DNA of 64,000 bases, from the NCBI GenBank assembly GCA_963575645.1, contig OY754465.1:35971501-36035500 (forward strand), read 5' to 3'. The notes under the pieces are model-generated. The model searched no databases. It was not told the origin of the DNA and saw nothing but the letters and a program-made list of their open reading frames with translations. The DNA comes from Xanthostigma xanthostigma (lineage: Eukaryota; Arthropoda; Insecta; Raphidioptera; Raphidiidae). The first letter of the stretch is position 1, and every line of letters begins with the position of its first letter. This document shows, in pieces, positions 58,774 to 64,000 of this stretch. A program made the position numbers and the translations under genes.

Positions 58774-59096
58774 CACGTTGACCGCCACGCTTTATTTAAA
58801 TTTTGGGTCTCCAGGACCACCACCGTATTTTATAAAATACAGCTTAGTATCATCTTTCTAAGTCTAAACATGTTAGGGTTTAGTTTCTGAAAAACATTTT
58901 CGGCGGGAAACGAGCATGCAAGACCACCGCGCCGAGCTTTAAATGTTCCCATATAAATACATGCTCTGCATGGCACAACTGCAAAGCCACGAGTGGTTTA
59001 AACCTAGTCGTGCCAGTGGCACAATATTTGTGCCACGCGGCCTCTATAGCAAATTTACTCATGGCACATACGTCATGTCACATGGCAGTCTACGTG
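58774..59096. mobile_element. TTAA-flanked MITE in a TTD14 intron (piggyBac type)
   Basis: The ends CACGTTGACCGCCA and TGGCAGTCTACGTG are inverted copies with two mismatches. TTAA lies on both sides (58770-58773 and 59097-59100). The 323-bp body, GC-richer than the intron, contains GTGGTTT and GCACAA pieces but no transposase. The minus frame at 58880-59062 is a by-product. Confidence 0.85.
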
Positions 59097-59692
59097 TTAA
59101 ATCAAAATATTAAATTATAAAATTTTGACAGAAATGCTTCTCTATACAACATGCAATTATTTTCAATTAAATACATCCGGAAACCTCTACAAGCAAGTAA
59201 AAATTGGACAAAACTTACAAAAAGAACACCATTAATTTTGAAAACATTTGTCAGTATCCAGAAAAACGTTCCGTACAAAGTCGTGTGAATACTATTTACT
59301 AAACTAGTATACGAAAATATGAAGCGTATTGCCATCTCTTGGCAACTAAAGAAGCCTCAACCGCGTTTTTTACTAGATCCACCTACATAACCCATTTCTT
59401 TGCCAAAGCTAACACTAATGAGTATAAAAAACAAAACAAACAATAATAACATTGTTTTTAAATATTTCTAATTGGCACAAGTGCCTTCCGTGATGATTTT
59501 GCCTTTTCATGTAAGGCAAGTTTATCTGTCGAAAAAAAAATTGAATAAATATACTGCAAAAAGTCAACGAACAGCAAATATTGCCACGTCACATTAAAAC
59601 CATCGGCAATATCTATATAAAGACCGTTTTAAGTCCGTGAAGACAAATAACCGCACACTTATAAATGTTTGTGTGTATGAAAAATGTCTTAC

Positions 59693-59818
59693 ATCTCCGT
59701 CGCATGCATCTGTCTCATCTGGGGATAAATTAGTTCGCGAATCGCGTTTCCATGGAAAAAGTAACAGAACCGCATATATAGCAAAAATAAGTATTTCCAA
59801 GAAAACATCAACGTCCAT
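59693..59818 (-). CDS. Possible nested first coding exon with signal-anchor
   Basis: I do not recognise the protein. On the minus strand, ATG at 59818 opens 42 codons that end exactly at a good donor, GGAGAT|GTAAGA (59693), in phase 0. The peptide starts MDVDVFLEILIFAIYAVLLL (a signal peptide or membrane anchor), then FPWKRDSRTN and an acidic, Asp/Glu-rich end, SPDETDACDGD. It lies in the 3076-bp intron of TTD14 on the same strand, so it could be a nested gene's first exon, an alternative TTD14 exon or chance. The start context is weak (T at -3). No second exon was identified. The region has no repeat signature, and overlapping frames in the other phases are shadows. Confidence 0.3.
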
Positions 59819-60067
59819 ACAATATAACAGATGAATGTGTGTAAATGCGCGGCCGAGATGCGCACACAAAATTTGCATAGAACGTTGAGTGCGTGATTTT
59901 GAATCACGGAGTTGTCATCTAAATAACCCGTGCTTAAAACTATGGATTTAGGAAATTGTGGTCTGTTATCCAAAAGCGAAGACTACAGTGTAAAAAAAAA
60001 ACATATCCTTAACACGTTTTAATATGTAGATAATTCACTACGGATGGTTCTAAATTGAATCGCATAC

Positions 60068-60404
60068 CTTTCTGTCCTCGTTTCCTGAGCCTAGCCTGCA
60101 TTTTGGGCGTTCGTGTCTGTAAATAATTGTGGACCACGTCGAAATCTTGAAACGGTGGAAACACAGATTCCGGAGGTAGTGGACTCTTCACTAAGAACTT
60201 CAACTTTCTCGAATTCGTCAGCAGTCGATCGCCGGTGTCTATGCCGATCTTCTGACACACGCATTCGATCATTCTGTTCATTTTGGTCTCAAAATCGGTC
60301 GAGTTGTCTATAACATCGAAATACGGATGTCCGACCCATGCTGCTGCTGCGTTGTAATCCAATTCGCGGGCTAATTCGACGCCTTCAGAACGACAAACGT
60401 GGTC
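60068..60404 (-). CDS. Ttd14: TTD14 orthologue, exon spanning the end of the P-loop domain
   Basis: The exon starts after acceptor AAATTTCAG with [16 protein letters not shown], continues [20 protein letters not shown] and [17 protein letters not shown], then [32 protein letters not shown] and ends RLRKRGQKG at donor AAAG|GTATGC (phase 1). The R.E...A..LD...W.GHP....IDN...F..K pattern is the end of the NadR/TTD14-type AAA (P-loop) domain. The [14 protein letters not shown] segment starts the second, CYTH-like half. Residue-for-residue resemblance to fly TTD14 is high. An open frame continues a short way past the donor in this phase (to 60009), but splicing at 60068 is needed to join the next conserved block. 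Confidence 0.96.
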
Positions 60405-61375
60405 CTGAAATTTCGTAAAACTAATTAAAATTTACATACTTAGCAGGTTACGCAATTTTTGCGAACTCTGCGGGTTTATCAGTGCAAAACTACTTCAGCA
60501 TTTTGTTAAAGCTTTCACTTAGATCTAGACACGCGGCAGCGTGTCAAGCCCAGTTCAACAAAGAAACAGGAAGCAGCAGCCGTGTGTTATATTACAAGAA
60601 CCATTTGGAGGCACTTTTAACCCCTTAATAACTCAAAATCTATTTATCATAAACACATGAAATTTGGTTTTTTTATTAAAACCCCTTAGATTAACTAGAA
60701 TCCCAAATTTCATAAATACAGCTTAAACGGTTAATGAGATATTAACGTCTAAAAATCGGAAACTTTTATTCTATCGCCCCGAATTTTTCTGGCCGTCTGT
60801 TGCATGTCGCATTACAGGCGGCCGCGGAGTAGGGGTAAAGTGAAAGGCCAATATGGCGGCGTCCATGGTTAGCATCAGCTGACCGTGTAGTATGTATAAC
60901 ACATAGTCAGTCTGTCATGCGGGCAAGTGCTGTACAGTGTTCACATGTTTTATTCGTGTATTCATGTGAATATTGTTGTTTATAATTAATCGTGATGGAT
61001 AAGTGTCTACAATCCAACGCCTACAATCCAACAAAAGTTTCACTTGCGTCGAGGTTTCTTAAAACCACACAACTGTTTTTTATCACTGACTGACTGACTC
61101 ACTCACTGACAAATAGATCAAAAACCTAACCCACTTCCAGATAACCTAAAAAGTTGAAATTTGGCGTCCAGCTAGGTAATTGTGTGTATGCAAAGGACAC
61201 AAATCCGAAAACAGCGAATTTTTAAGATTTGAAATATTTTCCAAGCATTCGATTTTTATTAGCACCTAGTGCCTTTCGAAAAAGAAAACTATAGATACTT
61301 ACAGAAAAAAAGATTAATTTTGCAAGTCACTTTTGAATGACAAATAATAATCTTTACAAAATTTAATGATAGCCT

Positions 61376-61593
61376 ATCAAAAACATAAATGTGAAAAAGG
61401 GAGCCAAGTTCAATATTCGATACAAAAAGAATTGAAATCTAAAAGGGTACACATATAAACATGAAGTTTAGGTATAAATCATAATATAAAACACGAAAAA
61501 TTGCGAAGTGAAAACTTGGCACCTTTTTAGATCTCAATTCTTTTTTAATTGAATATTGATCTTGGCTCCCTTTTTCACATTTACGTTTTTGAT
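61376..61593. mobile_element. Inverted-repeat element, ~75-bp arms, in a TTD14 intron
   Basis: The arms ATCAAAAACATAAATGTGAA to GAAATCTAAAAGGGT pair with the right side (CACATTTACGTTTTTGAT end) with small indels. The loop is about 65 bp. The minus frame at 61534-61728 begins outside it and is not considered a gene. Confidence 0.75.
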
Positions 61594-61793
61594 GGGATAT
61601 ACAAAATACTCGAGAAATTCGTCAGAAAAAATTAAGAGATAGGTAGCATTAAAGGCTGGTAACACATCAGTACTGTAGGTAATATATAAACATGAAACGA
61701 TGTTTTTGTTATTAGTCAATAATGCCAAAGCTGCTGAAGCGATTTGAAAAAGTCTTTCGCTGGTTAGACTACTTCTTCCCGATTAACATAGTA

Positions 61794-62779
61794 GCTGCAG
61801 AAAATGTGTCGTCATAAGGTGGACGAACGAAAAAATTAGAGATGATAGTTAAGACCATAATTAAGAAAGATCGCTAAGGTTGCCTGCGAAAATCCTGCCG
61901 AAACAATGTTTTTTTAATTTGTTTACAGTTAATAGACCAGTGAAGTAAGCTTTTGACAAGGACAAAATTAATAACAGAAAACGAATGATGAGGAAGGGAA
62001 GAAACTGCCGTCAGAAATACAGAAACCAAAAATTCAAATGCGTAAAAGGCCGGAGGGCTGTGGGGGTGCATTTTAGGGGTCAAACGCGGTTTTTCGTTAT
62101 TTCCGGCGAAAGTTGACCTCCAATCGAAAAATGTTGTTTGGCAATGTTGTAGGTATTAAAAGGATCTGCAACTTTTATGAAAATAACTTTTTCACATAAC
62201 CTTAAAGATTCAAAGAAATATTGAAAAAAACGTGTTTTTCGTTTTTAATTTTTTTTCTCCTGCAAATTACAGTTTATTTAGGACATAGAGAGGTAAGTCT
62301 CCTGAAAATTTCATGAAAAAAAAATTAAAAACGAAAAACACGTTTTTTTCAATATTTCTTTGAATCTTTAAGGTTATGTGAAAAAGTTATTTTCATAAAA
62401 GTTGCAGATCCTTTTAATACCTACAACATTGCCAAACAACATTTTTCGATTGGAGGTCAACTTTCGCCGGAAATAACGAAAAACCGCGTTTGACCCCTAA
62501 AATGCACCCCCACAGCCCTCCGGCCTTTTACGCATTTGAATTTTTGGTTTCTGTATTTCTGACGGCAGTTTCTTCCCTTCCTCATCATTCGTTTTCTGTT
62601 ATTAATTTTGTCCTTGTCAAAAGCTTACTTCACTGGTCTATTAACTGTAAACAAATTAAAAAAACATTGTTTCGGCAGGATTTTCGCAGGCAACCTTAGC
62701 GATCTTTCTTAATTATGGTCTTAACTATCATCTCTAATTTTTTCGTTCGTCCACCTTATGACGACACATTTTCTGCAGC
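61794..62779. repeat. Long inverted repeat, two ~464-bp arms, 57-bp spacer
   Basis: The left arm 61794-62257 and right arm 62316-62779 are reverse complements with no difference that I could find in the parts compared. Outer ends are GCTGCAGAAAATGTGTCGTC and its complement; inner ends are the T-rich/A-rich tract next to AACACGTTTTT. The two mirror frames (61874-62083 minus and 62490-62699 plus) encode exactly the same 69 residues. These are a result of symmetry, not evidence of a gene. The spacer contains CAGTTTATTTAGGACATAG. It sits inside a TTD14 intron. Confidence 0.92.
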
Positions 62780-62945
62780 CGTCTCTTGGACTATAGGATG
62801 TGCACCAAAACGGAGATAAGCGGTGAGGGAACATACTAGCGACATGAAAAGTTGCCATTTTTGTTTATTCACGATACTTTGCAGCTAGAGTCAAAATACT
62901 AACATTCGACTAGTGACGTTTACGAATCTATGCTTATTCATAATG

Positions 62946-63345
62946 TAGTGGAATCTCAATAACTCGAATTTTAAGGGAAATGCTAAAAAGATCGAGTCAA
63001 TGAGTTTTGAACTTAAGAAGTATCTCGAGATATAAAGGATTTAATTACTAAAATTTCGACTTAGAAAAGCATAAATTATTTGATGTTAGTGTTATGAATT
63101 CGGGGAATTCCAATCATTATATTTTACTAACTTCGACTTACGGAGTCTACTTTATGAAATTTGAGTTGTAGAGTATCAATATATATTATCAATACCTCGC
63201 GGGGAAATAACATTTTGTTCGAGATACAGAGTCTAAATAATTCGAGGTACGGCGTATTTAGAGGTTCAACAAAAGGGAATAACAATTTTTATCGACTTAC
63301 TGATGGATACGACTTAACGCGATTCGAGTTATCGAGATTCCACTG
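62946..63345. mobile_element. pogo-like MITE in a TTD14 intron
   Basis: The left end TAGTGGAATCTCAATAACTC and the right end GAGTTATCGAGATTCCACTG are inverted copies. TA follows on the right (63346-63347) and TG, a mutated site, precedes on the left. The inner sequence carries further GAGTTATCGAG-like pieces. The plus frame at 63161-63421 runs over it and is not a gene. Related in type to the element at 20999-21473. Confidence 0.7.
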
Positions 63346-63445
63346 TATAAAACCTTCTAGCTGGAGCGAAAATTTAGTCTGGATCTCATTACGTTATTTA
63401 CATGCAACGTCGCGTAAATAATGCCTAGTAATAAAATTGACTTAC

Positions 63446-63582
63446 TTCAGTTGAATAAAACTGTTCAGCTCCGTTAGCCGCCGAAACCATGTGAACAATC
63501 TGATTGTAGCGATTGTCTCTTAATTCAACATTGTTCCAATTGTTGGCTGCCATCATCTGGTCCCATTTTTCTTTGGAAATAA
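63446..63582 (-). CDS. Ttd14: TTD14 orthologue, exon of the P-loop domain (first one in window)
   Basis: The exon begins after acceptor TTGACAG with two bases of a split codon and encodes [20 protein letters not shown], then [20 protein letters not shown] and FYSTE. It ends at a perfect donor, ACTGAA|GTAAGT, in phase 0. The block [22 protein letters not shown] is a hallmark of the TTD14 P-loop domain, and the next exon continues with DHVCRSEG as expected. The Walker A lysine loop and the true start lie upstream, to the right of 64000, so the gene is partial here. About 90-100 residues should be missing, judged from the fly protein's length of about 475. Confidence 0.95.
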
Positions 63583-64000
63583 CTGTCAATACAAAATTAT
63601 AATGAAAACAAACAAATAAAACAACAAAGTGTTAAGATTTACGAAAGTAACGCCCGTCTTCTCTGTAGCATGTCTCCGTTCATTAAAATTACATCTGCAT
63701 AAAGACAATCAAAAAAACGTTTTTTTTAAGAGGACACATGCTATTTGTAAAAGACAAAGTCTGAATACGATGTAAAAAAACGGGCATGGGCGTGTTGGGC
63801 ACACACATGATAGGGTTCCATAGTGTGCGTATAATGTAATGTATGAGCGAATTTATTATTGGCCGCATTTGTTGGTTGGCAAATATCTTCCCAAATTTAG
63901 AAATGCGTCATTGTAATATGTGACTATGTCGTTGTCGACACAGTTTAGTATATTATTAATTAAAAAACAAGTTAAGTATCCGTGAGTTATTATTTGCACT
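63583..64000 (-). other. TTD14 upstream intron, running off the window
   Basis: No further conserved TTD14 block was found before the window ends. The stretch holds only AT-rich sequence and a possible small inverted motif (GTAGCATGTCTCC near 63666 against GGACACATGCTA near 63732). Confidence 0.55.

Larger units (their letters stand above)
60405..63445 (-). other. TTD14 intron, 3041 bp, full of inverted repeats
   Basis: This intron holds a tract at 60840-61130 that resembles the start of a mobile element (CAATATGGCGGCGTCCATGG, then an ATG-led short frame and GACTGACTGACT). It also holds an inverted-repeat element at 61376-61593, the long inverted repeat 61794-62779 and the pogo-like MITE at 62946-63345. 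I saw no extra exon. Confidence 0.7.

Noticed and set aside
59594-59973. Two 94-codon minus-strand frames in different phases
   Set aside because: Only the short segment 59693-59818, ending at a good donor, is kept as a weak candidate. The rest of both frames has no support and they overlap each other.
60009-60067. Continuation of the TTD14 exon to the in-frame stop at 60009
   Set aside because: A good donor (AAAG|GTATGC) at 60068 joins in phase to the conserved next block, starting GHWSYIHT. The read-through residues are not conserved-looking.
61874-62699. Two identical 69-residue frames on opposite strands
   Set aside because: They are the same DNA in the two arms of the long inverted repeat. 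No codon or domain evidence supports a gene.

Overview
The window is insect nuclear DNA: AT-rich, intron-bearing and full of transposon debris, with no bacterial-style gene content. The style of the repeats (hAT, TTAA-site and Harbinger-like MITEs, an RTE-like LINE 3' end, CTAGCGG-type elements) suggests a butterfly or moth. That is an impression from repeat style; another insect order, such as Hemiptera, is not excluded.

Only one host gene is clear. It is the 3' part of a TTD14 orthologue (TRPL translocation defect protein 14), on the minus strand, in five coding exons: 63446-63582, 60068-60404, 56784-56991, 56100-56281 and 55048-55340. All splice sites are GT-AG and the phases join without a break to a TGA stop, giving 384 residues. 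The exons holding the N-terminal P-loop lie to the right of the window. The introns are large and loaded with mobile elements, including a TTAA-site MITE, a pogo-like MITE and an inverted repeat with two arms of about 464 bp.

The remaining roughly 54 kb (1-54782) holds no gene that I can name. Weaker gene evidence is a minus-strand TATA/initiator promoter with a 5' exon ending in a perfect donor (40354-40563), a possible nested exon with a signal-anchor sequence inside a TTD14 intron (59693-59818), and three long unassigned reading frames (18295-18717, 22693-22935 minus, 27966-28412).

The mobile fraction can be sorted by target-site duplication. Elements with 8-bp duplications (hAT type) lie at 19953, 27527, 40898, 49536 and 53425. 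Elements flanked by TTAA lie at 975, 33582, 41770 and 58774. TTA sites (Harbinger type) lie at 4878 and 37844, and TA sites (pogo/mariner type) at 20999 and 34646. The 34646-36499 element is a decayed IS630/Tc1-mariner-type transposon with a recognisable broken transposase and a retroposon tail inserted in one terminal repeat. A LINE fragment with reverse-transcriptase C-terminal coding and an (ATT)n tail lies on the minus strand at 9395-10830. A second theme is large inverted repeats and palindromes (for example 5119-6153, 6596-7076, 30771-31283, 42389-42613, 61794-62779). A third is a dispersed repeat with 155-bp internal monomers whose copy number differs between insertions.
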